Shown piece by piece: positions 1 to 7,600 of a DNA stretch of 64,000 nt. The stretch comes from Providencia sp. R33. GTDB taxonomy: Bacteria; Pseudomonadota; Gammaproteobacteria; Enterobacterales; Enterobacteriaceae. Positions within the stretch are counted from its first letter, which is position 1. Each line of letters starts with the position of its first letter. The DNA lies in assembly GCF_019343475.1 (NCBI RefSeq), contig NZ_CP072453.1, forward strand, positions 3,968,001-4,032,000, written 5' to 3'. The notes below the pieces were generated by a model. The model saw nothing but the letters and a program-made list of their open reading frames with translations. It did no database searches and was not told the DNA's origin. Made by a program: the position numbers and the translations under genes.

Positions 1-652
1 TGACCATCGCATTACGGCCAAATTTAGAGTGATCGGTGACTAGCATCACGCAGCGTGAATTCTCAATAATTGCGCGCTTAGTACGCACTTCATGATAATC
101 GAACTCCAGTAGCGAGCCGTCCATGTCAATGCCGCTAATACCGAGGATGCCGTAATCCAATCTAAATTGAGAGATAAAATCGAGGGTGGCTTCACCCACA
201 ATGCCACCATCACGCGAGCGTACTTCACCCCCCGCTAAAATTAAGCGAAAGTCTTCTTTTGGCATCAGTAACGTGGCAACGTTAAGGTTATTGGTTACCA
301 CACGCAGGTTTTTATGGTTAACCAACGCATGGGCAACGGCTTCAGGTGTCGTCCCGATATCAATAAATAACGTCGCGCCATCAGGAATTTGGCTAGCGAC
401 ATGCTGCGCAATACGGGCTTTTTCGTCTGACCACATGATTTTACGGTCATTATACGCCGCGTTTACGGAGCTTGAAGGCAGTGCTGCGCCACCGTGGTGC
501 CGCTGAATTTTATTTTGCTCAGCGAGGTCATTGAGGTCTCGTCGAATGGTTTGAGGGCTAACCTCAAAGTGCTCGACAAGTTCTTCAGTACTGACATATC
601 CCTGAAGACGCACAAGTTCAACGATTGCATCATGTCTCTGGGTTTGTTTCAC
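1..652 (-). CDS. glpR: Glycerol-3-phosphate regulon repressor GlpR (3' part missing)
   Basis: DeoR-family repressor that acts on the glycerol-3-phosphate (glp) regulon and is released by glycerol-3-phosphate. The reading frame opens at a GTG (650-652) coding M-K-Q-T-Q-R-H and runs off the left edge after about 217 codons of the roughly 252 usual for the family. The N-terminal winged helix shows the STEELVEHF...SPQTIRRDLN pattern. The DeoR effector domain shows DIGTTPEAVAHAL and the GGEVRSRDGG stretch. It follows glpE and glpG in the same direction, the glpEGR order of E. coli. The identification is very firm; the C-terminus cannot be seen. Confidence 0.95.
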   Translation of the reverse strand, partial: MKQTQRHDAIVELVRLQGYVSTEELVEHFEVSPQTIRRDLNDLAEQNKIQRHHGGAALPSSSVNAAYNDRKIMWSDEKARIAQHVASQIPDGATLFIDIGTTPEAVAHALVNHKNLRVVTNNLNVATLLMPKEDFRLILAGGEVRSRDGGIVGEATLDFISQFRLDYGILGISGIDMDGSLLEFDYHEVRTKRAIIENSRCVMLVTDHSKFGRNAMV

Positions 653-680
653 AGCGTTAGCCTCTAATTATTAAAATGTA

Positions 681-1529
681 TTATCTGGAGCTCTGGTGTT
701 TTATAAAACTGTGCCTATTATCCCACACTCCCATCAATAAGCCGATAATTAACCCTGAAGTGTGTGCGGCATTAGCAATATGCATACCTAAAATATCGAA
801 GTAACCGAAAAAGAGCCAGATAATTGAGAAGATCATTAACCCTCGGGGGACATTCACACCGCTTTCTGGGTTGCGCTCACCCGTCAACCACACGTAGCTG
901 ACCAAGGCATAAACGACACCCGATAAGCCCCCAAAGTTGTTTTCGCTAAACAGCGATTGCCCCCAGTTACTAAACAGGGCGGAGACTAATAAAATGGTAA
1001 AGAGCTTCCCTGTTCCTAGCTTGCGTTCAACTTGGCCTGCCAGAAACCACCATAGCGCAAGGTTAAACCCAATATGCGACAATGAGAAATGGACAAATGC
1101 AGGGCTTATCCAACGCCAAAGTTCGGATTGTTGGTCGCCAATTGGCCACGCTAAGTAACGCAATACTTCCCGCGCATCGGTCATTTCTACCCAAAGATAT
1201 ACAATAATCGATAGCAGAATAACAGCAATTGTTAGTGGGCCCGATTGTTCTTTTAGGTAGCCCCAAGTGAGGAAATTGCGGTATTGAAATTGCGTATCGG
1301 CATTACCTGTTTGCCAACTGGCAGCAAGGTAGCGTGGGTCATTAGGGTTTTGTAGGAAAGTATCAAGTTCTTGACGGACTTGATTAAGAAATTGGTCATC
1401 TTCCAACCAAAGTTCATATAGCGCTTGTTCTTGAGATGGCTGAAGGCTTAAATGAATATTTTGCCCTGCCATATAGTCAACAAATGCCTGCGCCATTCTT
1501 GGGTTAGCAAAGGAAGTGATGTGGATCAT
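681..1529 (-). CDS. glpG: Rhomboid intramembrane serine protease GlpG
   Basis: Inner-membrane rhomboid protease of 282 aa, close to the length of E. coli GlpG. A cytoplasmic N-terminal domain (about residues 1-90) precedes six predicted membrane segments. The catalytic serine sits in GGLSGVVYAL and the catalytic histidine in NAAHTSGLIIG, giving the Ser-His dyad. The HXXXN-type loop in TM2 (HIGFNLALWW) is also visible. It lies 16 bp downstream of glpE and 28 bp upstream of glpR, so the three are probably one transcription unit. Its physiological substrates are not shown by the sequence. Confidence 0.96.
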   Translation of the reverse strand: MIHITSFANPRMAQAFVDYMAGQNIHLSLQPSQEQALYELWLEDDQFLNQVRQELDTFLQNPNDPRYLAASWQTGNADTQFQYRNFLTWGYLKEQSGPLTIAVILLSIIVYLWVEMTDAREVLRYLAWPIGDQQSELWRWISPAFVHFSLSHIGFNLALWWFLAGQVERKLGTGKLFTILLVSALFSNWGQSLFSENNFGGLSGVVYALVSYVWLTGERNPESGVNVPRGLMIFSIIWLFFGYFDILGMHIANAAHTSGLIIGLLMGVWDNRHSFIKHQSSR

Positions 1530-1545
1530 GAATGCGTTTTCTCGT

Positions 1546-1869
1546 CTAGAGCGCCGTGACGGCTTGTGGATATTCCCTTAACCAGGCTTCAAACCCGCCA
1601 TTAATGCTGTAAACAGATTCATAGCCGATATTGATAAGATACTGTGCTGCGCCTTGGCTGCTGTGCCCGTGGTAGCACATAACCATAACGGGTTGTTCAT
1701 AATCCGTTTGTTCTAAAAATTGGCTCAGCGACTCATTGGTGAGGTGATAAGCGCCGCTGGCATGACCTGCGCGGAAGCTTTGTGGATCACGTACATCAAC
1801 AAGTACGGCAGTGCTTTCCAACCAATGTTGATAAGCTTGCTCTGGTGTTAGTGTCTCAAAATGGTCCAT
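1546..1869 (-). CDS. glpE: Thiosulfate sulfurtransferase GlpE (single-domain rhodanese)
   Basis: Cytoplasmic single-domain rhodanese moving sulfane sulfur from thiosulfate to acceptors such as cyanide or dithiols. The active-site loop is CYHGHSSQGA, with the catalytic cysteine first; LVDVRDPQSF is the typical rhodanese N-terminal motif. I chose the ATG at 1867-1869 (protein begins MDHFETL, 107 aa) because E. coli GlpE starts at the same point (MDQFE). The frame stays open upstream to an ATG at 1917, which would add 16 residues without family support. First gene of the presumed glpEGR unit; glpD, divergent from it in E. coli, is not adjacent here. Confidence 0.93.
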   Translation of the reverse strand: MDHFETLTPEQAYQHWLESTAVLVDVRDPQSFRAGHASGAYHLTNESLSQFLEQTDYEQPVMVMCYHGHSSQGAAQYLINIGYESVYSINGGFEAWLREYPQAVTAL

Positions 1870-1955
1870 AAAATACCGAATATAGTGGGGAACCCCCATA
1901 AAAAACGAATTCGGCACCTGTAAGCAGAAAAACAGGTGCCAGATGTTAGTGGCAA

Positions 1956-2534
1956 TTAGTAGAAAGAGTGCTCGCCACGTTGGTGTTCAGTCAGGTCTTT
2001 AACGCCTTTTAGCTCACCATCAAACATTTTCAGTAATTCTTTTTCGATACCTTCTTTTAAGGTGACATCGACCATAGAACAACCGTTACAACCACCGCCA
2101 AATTGCAGGATAGCAAAGCCTTCATCGGTAATTTCCATCAGGGAAACACGACCGCCGTGGCTGGCTAATTGCGGGTTAATTTGTGACTGTAAAACGTACT
2201 CAACACGCTCGATTAATGGTGCATCGTCAGAGACTTTGCGCATTTTCGCGTTTGGTGCTTTAAGAGTTAGTTGTGAGCCCAGCTGGTCGGTAACGAAATC
2301 AATTTCCGCTTCTTCCAAGAAAGGTGCGCTAATTTCATCAACATAAGCAGATAATTTCTCGAACTTCAGTTCCTTATCTGTTGCTTCAACGGCACCCGGT
2401 GGGCAGTATGACACGCCACACTCAGCTGTCGGTGTACCTGGGTTGATGACAAATACACGGATTTGGGTTCCTGGCTCTTGAGTTTCCAACAACTTGGCAA
2501 AATGAGCCTGTGCTGCTTCAGTAATATTAATCAT
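1956..2534 (-). CDS. nfuA: Fe/S biogenesis protein NfuA
   Basis: Carrier that assembles and delivers [4Fe-4S] clusters to apo-enzymes, important under oxidative stress or iron limitation. It is 192 aa from the ATG at 2534, which has a GAG 9 bases upstream; an ATG two codons earlier leaves almost no spacing. The N-terminal degenerate A-type carrier domain (residues about 1-95) is followed by the Nfu domain, with the cluster-ligating CxxC in GGGCNGCSMVDVTLK. The sequence is close to the E. coli protein throughout. It is next to gntX and bioH, as in E. coli. Confidence 0.97.
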   Translation of the reverse strand: MINITEAAQAHFAKLLETQEPGTQIRVFVINPGTPTAECGVSYCPPGAVEATDKELKFEKLSAYVDEISAPFLEEAEIDFVTDQLGSQLTLKAPNAKMRKVSDDAPLIERVEYVLQSQINPQLASHGGRVSLMEITDEGFAILQFGGGCNGCSMVDVTLKEGIEKELLKMFDGELKGVKDLTEHQRGEHSFY

Positions 2535-2597
2535 AATCATTTGCTCAATAATAGTTGACTGCTTTAGTTGGTTATAATACGCCCATTTACCCCTTTC

Positions 2598-3281
2598 CTA
2601 CAAGGTGCGACAGAGTGACCACGCATCAACAGTGCGTGCACCCGCACAAATCAACAATTGTGCCGCCGCATTCATTGTCGAACCTGTCGTGATAACATCA
2701 TCAAGAATAGCGACATGTAGGCCAGAAACCGCAGTTTCTAAGGTAAATGCTCCCTTTAGGTTTTTTCGGCGATGTTCACGTTTTAGTGTAATCTGCGCCA
2801 GTGTACCACGACTACGGAGTAATGAATTTTGCGAATAGGGGATATTTAACCATCTGGATAAATTTTCGCCTATTAATGCCATGTGGTCAAATCCTCGCCA
2901 CCATAATCGGTGGCGATGCAAGGGAATGGTGACGATGAGATCGGGTTTTTGCCATGTATTTTCACGGTAACCCCGCAGCCAAAACAAAACAAAAATGCGC
3001 GCTAAAGCAAAAGCGAGCTGAGATTGTTGATTAAACTTAAAGTGATGAATAAGCTTACGTAATGGGTTTTTATAGGGTGTGACGGTAATCAAACGTTGCC
3101 AAGCAGGGGGCTGTTTTAAGCAGCGACCACAGTGCAGCATATCGAGTTCGCTGGGTAATGCGCAGCGTGGGCAGCACTTCGGCATGGTTGGTAAGCCTTT
3201 AAGGCAAAAGCTGCAAATGCTTTGGCTGCTTAAGTTAAGTGATTGATGGCAAAGCCAACACGCCCCTTCCATTGATAGCAT
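2598..3281 (-). CDS. gntX: ComF-family phosphoribosyltransferase-like protein GntX
   Basis: ComF/GntX family, linked genetically to use of DNA as a nutrient in E. coli; its biochemical role is not settled. At 227 aa it has an N-terminal zinc-ribbon-like region with four Cys pairs (CWLC, CSFC, CPRC, CGRC) and a C-terminal type I phosphoribosyltransferase fold. The PRPP-binding loop is VAILDDVITTGSTM. It is divergent from bioH with start codons 46 bp apart, so the promoters overlap. Confidence 0.93.
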   Translation of the reverse strand: MLSMEGACWLCHQSLNLSSQSICSFCLKGLPTMPKCCPRCALPSELDMLHCGRCLKQPPAWQRLITVTPYKNPLRKLIHHFKFNQQSQLAFALARIFVLFWLRGYRENTWQKPDLIVTIPLHRHRLWWRGFDHMALIGENLSRWLNIPYSQNSLLRSRGTLAQITLKREHRRKNLKGAFTLETAVSGLHVAILDDVITTGSTMNAAAQLLICAGARTVDAWSLCRTL

Positions 3282-3327
3282 GATGATATTCCGTTAAAAA
3301 TGTTGATTGAATAAAGAGAGTGTAACC

Positions 3328-4104
3328 ATGGCAAAGCTATATTGGCAGACCGTCGGCGAAGGAAAACAAGATCTTGTGTTGCTGCACGGATGGGGGTTGA
3401 ATGCGCAAGTTTGGCAAACCATTATTCCTCGAATCGCTTCGCATTTTCGTGTTCATCTCGTTGACTTGCCAGGCTATGGCCGAAGCCAAGATTTTGCACC
3501 AATGAACATTCAATCCATGGCGGATATTCTGTGGGAACACGCCCCGAAAAACGCCATTTGGTTAGGGTGGTCGCTGGGGGGGTTAGTTGCCAGTCGCATT
3601 GCACTGGATCACCCTTATGAAGTTCAAGGCCTGATCACCGTGGCATCTTCCCCTTGCTTTAAAGCCGATGGAAACTGGGCGGGTATTCGGCCCGAAGTGT
3701 TATTGGGCTTTGAGCAGCAGCTTGCCGCGGATTTTCATCGCACTGTCGAACGCTTTTTAGCGTTGCAAACCTTAGGCACAGAAAGCGCCCGCAATGATGC
3801 GCGTACCTTAAAATCGGTGGTGCTTGAACAACCTATCCCAACGGTGGAAACGTTAAATGCAGGGCTTGAATCATTACGAACAGAAGATTTACGAGAAGAA
3901 TTAAAAAGCCTACCAGTACCGTTCTTACGGATTTATGGTTACCTTGATGGCCTTGTGCCTCGTAAGATGGTGCCTGTATTGGATGAGCTTTACCCAAACT
4001 CCCCGTCCGTTATTATGCGCAATAGCGCCCATGCGCCGTTTATTTCACATCCCGATGAGTTTTGTGAATATTTGCTGGATTTTCAAAGCCGATTGGAAGA
4101 GTAA
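3328..4104 (+). CDS. bioH: Pimeloyl-ACP methyl ester carboxylesterase BioH
   Basis: Alpha/beta hydrolase that demethylates pimeloyl-ACP methyl ester, ending pimelate-chain synthesis for biotin. The chosen ATG at 3328 (MAKLYWQ) has an AGAGAG Shine-Dalgarno and gives 258 aa, near the 256 of E. coli; seven upstream in-frame codons are probably untranslated. Visible features are the oxyanion region LLHGWGLNAQVW, the nucleophile elbow GWSLGG, the acid in YGYLDGLVP and the histidine in NSAHAPF. Divergent from gntX, convergent with feoC. Confidence 0.96.
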   Translation: MAKLYWQTVGEGKQDLVLLHGWGLNAQVWQTIIPRIASHFRVHLVDLPGYGRSQDFAPMNIQSMADILWEHAPKNAIWLGWSLGGLVASRIALDHPYEVQGLITVASSPCFKADGNWAGIRPEVLLGFEQQLAADFHRTVERFLALQTLGTESARNDARTLKSVVLEQPIPTVETLNAGLESLRTEDLREELKSLPVPFLRIYGYLDGLVPRKMVPVLDELYPNSPSVIMRNSAHAPFISHPDEFCEYLLDFQSRLEE

Positions 4105-4108
4105 AAAT

Positions 4109-4140
4109 AGTAAGCCACTGAGGTTGTGGCTTACTTTATC
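4109..4140. terminator. Bidirectional terminator between bioH and feoC
   Basis: A perfect 10-bp stem, AGTAAGCCAC at 4109-4118 with GTGGCTTACT at 4126-4135, has a 7-base loop. An A-run precedes it and a T-rich stretch follows on the plus strand. It sits just after bioH and overlaps the last codons of feoC, so it can serve both converging genes. Confidence 0.85.
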
Positions 4141-4364
4141 TTATAAACAAAATGGGCGCAGTCGGTGCTTTCTGGGCAGCCTTTGCAGCTAGGGCCCGTT
4201 AAGCAGGCGCTCATATCTACCTGCTCAATTTTCCCCAAGCTTTCCAACTTTTCCACCATCGCTTTTATCATTGGCGTTGGGGTTTTGAGTTGTTCGCTGA
4301 GTAACGCGATGTCAGCTTGCCCGTATAAAGCAATCAAATCTCTTACTTGCAGCAAGCTGATCAT
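4131..4364 (-). CDS. feoC: FeoC, winged-helix partner of the ferrous iron transporter
   Basis: Small cytoplasmic protein (77 aa) of the Feo system; in Enterobacteriaceae FeoC binds FeoB and protects it from proteolysis. The N-terminal winged helix reads SLLQVRDLIALYG...TPMIKAMVEKLE. The wing carries the four-cysteine pattern C-x5-C-x2-C-x5-C (SACLTGPSCKGCPESTDC), proposed to bind an Fe-S cluster. It is the last gene of feoABC but lies 292 bp after feoB, because a repeat element (4385-4657) separates them. The RBS AGGA 7 bases before its ATG is outside the element and intact. Confidence 0.93.
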   Translation of the reverse strand: MISLLQVRDLIALYGQADIALLSEQLKTPTPMIKAMVEKLESLGKIEQVDMSACLTGPSCKGCPESTDCAHFVYKIK

Positions 4365-4384
4365 CGTTTAGTCCTTCATGTATA

Positions 4385-4657
4385 GGGGCTGTTTATCTTT
4401 GCTGCTGATTTTTACCGCTAAAAACGGTTAAAAAACAACTAAAACAATGGATAAATGTGTCAATCAAGCTGACCGACTACTTATTTGTGTTAAATACAGA
4501 GCTTAAATGCTGCCCTACGGGTTCGATTAAAGCGCGTTTCACTCATTTGATGCGGCGTTGAGAGGATCTTGCCTAGTTTACTAGGCGGCGAACCTCTCGC
4601 CTTGCCTAAAATGGCTTTAATTCGAATAAAAATTGGCCATTAAATATAAACAGCCCC
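4385..4657 (+). mobile_element. MITE-like non-autonomous element, copy 1 (feoB-feoC junction)
   Basis: A 273-bp segment begins GGGGCTGTTTATCTTTG and ends in the inverted copy (...ATAAACAGCCCC), the outer 12 bases matching perfectly. TA flanks each side (4383-4384 and 4658-4659), as a target duplication would. No ORF is visible. An internal hairpin is formed by GCCTAGT and ACTAGGC nested in a GAGAGG/CCTCTC outer arm. A second copy, inverted and about 85-90% identical by eye, lies at 23875-24145. Size, inverted ends, TA duplication and lack of coding capacity are typical of MITEs moved by a Tc1/mariner-IS630-type transposase; the family assignment is inference. Confidence 0.85.
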
Positions 4658-6975
4658 TAATGGCATGCAGTGTTCGAGCAGCCAGAGCACTGCTGTGCGG
4701 TTTTGCTTTTAATATTCAACGTCACGCGGCTACGTATGCGGCGCAGGAACATGAACAGGGCAATATTAAATACCACAACAGCGATGATGGTAATTAAGCT
4801 ACTTTGCGGGTGCTCACTAAACGTCGCGGTTTGGTAAAACAGCGCTGACAGGCTATAGGCCACATTCAGTCCCCAGAAGATGGAGAAACTCATCCAGCTT
4901 TTGTTTGTTTCGCGAGCAATCGCCCCCATGACTGACACACAAGGCACATACAGTAAGACGAAAATCAGGTAGCTATAGGCGGCAATACCAGTGCCAAATT
5001 TCGCTGCCATGGTGCCCATTGAGCCTGATTCCATTTCACCATCACCTTTGCTGGCTTCGATTGGGTTTGATAACGCGCTTAAGGTAAAGGTGCCTTTTAA
5101 GCTATCCCATGTTTCAGAGACCGCATCTTCCAGTTCTTCCCATAAGTTGAAAGATTCTGCATCGAACGGCTCTGAGGTAATCGCTTCGGCGGTATACAGG
5201 GTGTTTAACGTCCCAACAACTACTTCTTTTGCCATCGCACCGGTAATCAAGCCCACGGTTGCTTGCCAGTTGTCGGCATGAACACCGATTGGCTGCAATG
5301 CAGGGGTGATCACTTTACTGACGGAAGCCAGAGCGGAATCATTGATGTTATCAACGGGTTTACCGGAGAACGAGAAGCTATTGAGCGCGCCGATAAAGAT
5401 ACTCGCCACGACGATGACTTTACCTGCACGCACCACGAAGCCTTTTAAGCGTTGCCACGTTTGAATTAACAACGTTTTGACGTGTGGCACGTGGTACACC
5501 GGCAATTCCATCACGAATGGCGATGCTTCACCACGCATAAGGGTGTGTTTGAGTAAAAGCCCCGTGAGGATAGCCACAACAATCCCTAAAATATACAGAG
5601 AGAACACGACACTCGCGCCATTTTTACCAAAGAAGGCTGCGGCAAATACCGCAAAGATTGCCAGCCTTGCACCGCAAGACATAAACGGCGCCATCAGAAC
5701 GGTAATTAGCCTTTCACGTGGGGCATCAAGGGTACGAGCGCCCATAATCGATGGGACGTTGCAACCAAAGCCGACGATTAATGGAACAAACGATTTGCCC
5801 GGTAGACCCAACGCCTGCATTAATCTGTCCATCACAAAAGCCGCACGAGCCATATAGCCAGAGTCTTCAAGGATGGAGAGGAATAGGTACATCATCCCGA
5901 TTTGTGGCACCAATGGCAGAACGGTATTAATACCGCCGCCGACACCTTGTGCGAGGAATATTGTGAGCCAATCAGGGAAACTGAAATAGGCACCAACCCA
6001 CTGAATACCATGGATAAATATCGCCTCAGAAGCCCCTTCAAAGAACGGCTGAAGTGCCCCACCAATATTGATGGCAAGGACAAACATTAGGTACATCACA
6101 AATAAGAAAATCGGTACGCCTAACCAGCGGTTGAGGATAAATCTATCTAGTGATTGTGTGAGTCGGTTAGGTTCAGCCGCACTATTGTTGATCGCCGCTT
6201 GGCAGATGGTTGCAATAGATTGATAACGCGCATCAGCAATCAGCAGTTCAGGTTCTTCATTCAATGTTTCATTGAGCTGTTGGCGAGTTGTTTGTAATTG
6301 CGTTTCCGAAATTTCAGCACGCTGACGGCTATAAATATCCCCTTCTAGAATTTGCAGGGCTAACCAGCGGCGCTGTTGTTGGCTAAATTGTTGTGCTGAA
6401 ATTTGTTCAGATAATGAATCAACAGCTTGTAATAGCTGTGGTGGATATTCAACAAGGGCTTTTTGGTTATTTTGCGGGTGAGTATCAATGGCTTTTTTCA
6501 GTTTATCAATGCCCGTTGCACGGGTTGAAACCATTGGGATCACAGGGCAACCCAGTTGTTTTTCCAGCTCAGCAATATCGATATCTATGTGCTGGCTTTG
6601 GGCAATATCCAACATATTCAGAGCGACAATGCATGGGACGCCTAACTCAATTAATTGCAATGTCAGGTAGAGGTTGCGTTCTAAGTTAGACGCATCCACA
6701 ACGTTAATCAGCATGTCGGCTTCGCCACTTAAAATAAAGTAGCAGGCGATTTGTTCGTCGAGGGAAGTCTGTTCAGAAATGGTGGTGAGCGAGTAAGTAC
6801 CGGGGAGGTCGACAAGCTCAATTTTGTGGTCATCCGTATGGAAGCGGCCAACTTTGCGCTCAACGGTGACGCCAGCCCAGTTACCGACGCGCTGTCTTGA
6901 TCCTGTTAGCTGGTTAAAAAGGGTTGTTTTACCTGCATTGGGGTTACCAATTAAGCCGATAGTCAATCGTTTCAT
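4657..6975 (-). CDS. feoB: Ferrous iron transporter FeoB
   Basis: Inner-membrane Fe(II) importer with a cytosolic GTPase domain. It is 772 aa from the ATG at 6975, matching the 773 of E. coli; a TTG four codons upstream is less likely. The G domain shows G1 GNPNAGKTT, G3 DLPG and G4 NMLD, followed by a helical domain and then the transmembrane half with two Gate motifs (PLIVGFGCNVPSIMGAR; VLLYVPCVSVMGAI). The C-terminal tail carries CSGCSNTACH. Its TAG stop is formed by the TA duplication plus the first base of the adjacent MITE. Without the element the frame would continue two codons (Tyr-Thr) to a TGA. Confidence 0.98.
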   Translation of the reverse strand: MKRLTIGLIGNPNAGKTTLFNQLTGSRQRVGNWAGVTVERKVGRFHTDDHKIELVDLPGTYSLTTISEQTSLDEQIACYFILSGEADMLINVVDASNLERNLYLTLQLIELGVPCIVALNMLDIAQSQHIDIDIAELEKQLGCPVIPMVSTRATGIDKLKKAIDTHPQNNQKALVEYPPQLLQAVDSLSEQISAQQFSQQQRRWLALQILEGDIYSRQRAEISETQLQTTRQQLNETLNEEPELLIADARYQSIATICQAAINNSAAEPNRLTQSLDRFILNRWLGVPIFLFVMYLMFVLAINIGGALQPFFEGASEAIFIHGIQWVGAYFSFPDWLTIFLAQGVGGGINTVLPLVPQIGMMYLFLSILEDSGYMARAAFVMDRLMQALGLPGKSFVPLIVGFGCNVPSIMGARTLDAPRERLITVLMAPFMSCGARLAIFAVFAAAFFGKNGASVVFSLYILGIVVAILTGLLLKHTLMRGEASPFVMELPVYHVPHVKTLLIQTWQRLKGFVVRAGKVIVVASIFIGALNSFSFSGKPVDNINDSALASVSKVITPALQPIGVHADNWQATVGLITGAMAKEVVVGTLNTLYTAEAITSEPFDAESFNLWEELEDAVSETWDSLKGTFTLSALSNPIEASKGDGEMESGSMGTMAAKFGTGIAAYSYLIFVLLYVPCVSVMGAIARETNKSWMSFSIFWGLNVAYSLSALFYQTATFSEHPQSSLITIIAVVVFNIALFMFLRRIRSRVTLNIKSKTAQQCSGCSNTACH

Positions 6976-7004
6976 AGTGTTTGCCAATAATCAAAAAAGA
7001 AGAC

Positions 7005-7235
7005 TTAAGCGGTAGGCGCTTCATCAAGGTTTAGTAGGGCGAGATCCTTTTTACGTAGCACTAAGCTGACGCGGTGGGTTTCTATTTGCACAGGATCGCC
7101 AAAAGGCGCTAAACGCACCACTTTAAAAACGGAGCCCGGTAATAAACCGAGAGACAATAATTTTTGTCGGTATGCAGGGCTTATCTCAGGGGAAAAGCCC
7201 AAAATTTTGTAACTGCATTGAGGAAGTATAGCCAT
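7005..7235 (-). CDS. feoA: Ferrous iron transport protein FeoA
   Basis: Small SH3-like cytosolic protein (76 aa) needed for FeoB activity. It contains the FeoA pattern SLGLLPGSVFKVVRLAPFGDPVQIE. It is the first gene of feoABC, with a good Shine-Dalgarno (GGAAG) 7 bases before the ATG and 29 bp to feoB. Candidate Fur and FNR sites lie upstream. Confidence 0.96.
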   Translation of the reverse strand: MAILPQCSYKILGFSPEISPAYRQKLLSLGLLPGSVFKVVRLAPFGDPVQIETHRVSLVLRKKDLALLNLDEAPTA

Positions 7236-7270
7236 AGTGTCTTCCTATTTTCTTCCTAATGATTCAATTC

Positions 7271-7370
7271 ATAATGATACTGATAATTATTGTTAGAAAA
7301 GTTTCTATCTACAAGTAAAATACTGAGAAAAGCAAAAATAAATCTAATTAACAATGAGAATCATAATCAT
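7271..7370 (-). promoter_or_regulatory. Two Fur-box-like sites upstream of feoA
   Basis: Bases 7271-7294 (ATAATGATACTGATAATTATT core) and 7352-7370 (CAATGAGAATCATAATCAT) each match most of the 19-bp Fur consensus built from GATAAT hexamers. They lie 36-135 bp upstream of the feoA ATG, as expected for iron repression of feo. The match was made by eye and was not scored. Confidence 0.65.
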
Positions 7371-7412
7371 CCACCTTTTGTTATATTTAGCCTCTTTTTT
7401 CGTCAATTTGAC

Positions 7413-7426
7413 TTGATGTGGATCAA
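7413..7426 (-). promoter_or_regulatory. FNR box upstream of feoABC
   Basis: TTGATGTGGATCAA is a perfect match to the FNR consensus TTGAT-N4-ATCAA. It lies about 180 bp upstream of feoA and beyond the Fur-like sites. Anaerobic activation of feo by FNR is known in E. coli and fits here, because Fe(II) dominates without oxygen. Confidence 0.75.
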
Positions 7427-7558
7427 CGAAGCATGGAGTTAGCGGTGTTTTTTTAGATAGTGATGGGATAAGGCGGAAAGAATTAATCGGATTGGTTTTT
7501 AAACAATACATTTAGTTTGCTTATTAATTTAGCAGTGAAGATATTTCTAGTGAATACT

Positions 7559-7588
7559 AAATACCCCAATGAATTTATTGGGGTATTT
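7559..7588 (-). terminator. Terminator of tex
   Basis: The perfect inverted repeat AAATACCCCAAT / ATTGGGGTATTT has a 6-base loop. It lies 12 bp beyond the tex stop codon and is A/T-flanked on both sides. It may also insulate the feo promoter region. Confidence 0.8.
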
Positions 7589-7600
7589 AGCTTAATCAGA

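Noticed and set aside
4385..4657. Reading the feoB-feoC repeat as an intrinsic terminator or ERIC copy only
   Set aside because: It has its own terminal inverted repeats, TA flanks and a second full-length copy elsewhere, and shares no core with ERIC.
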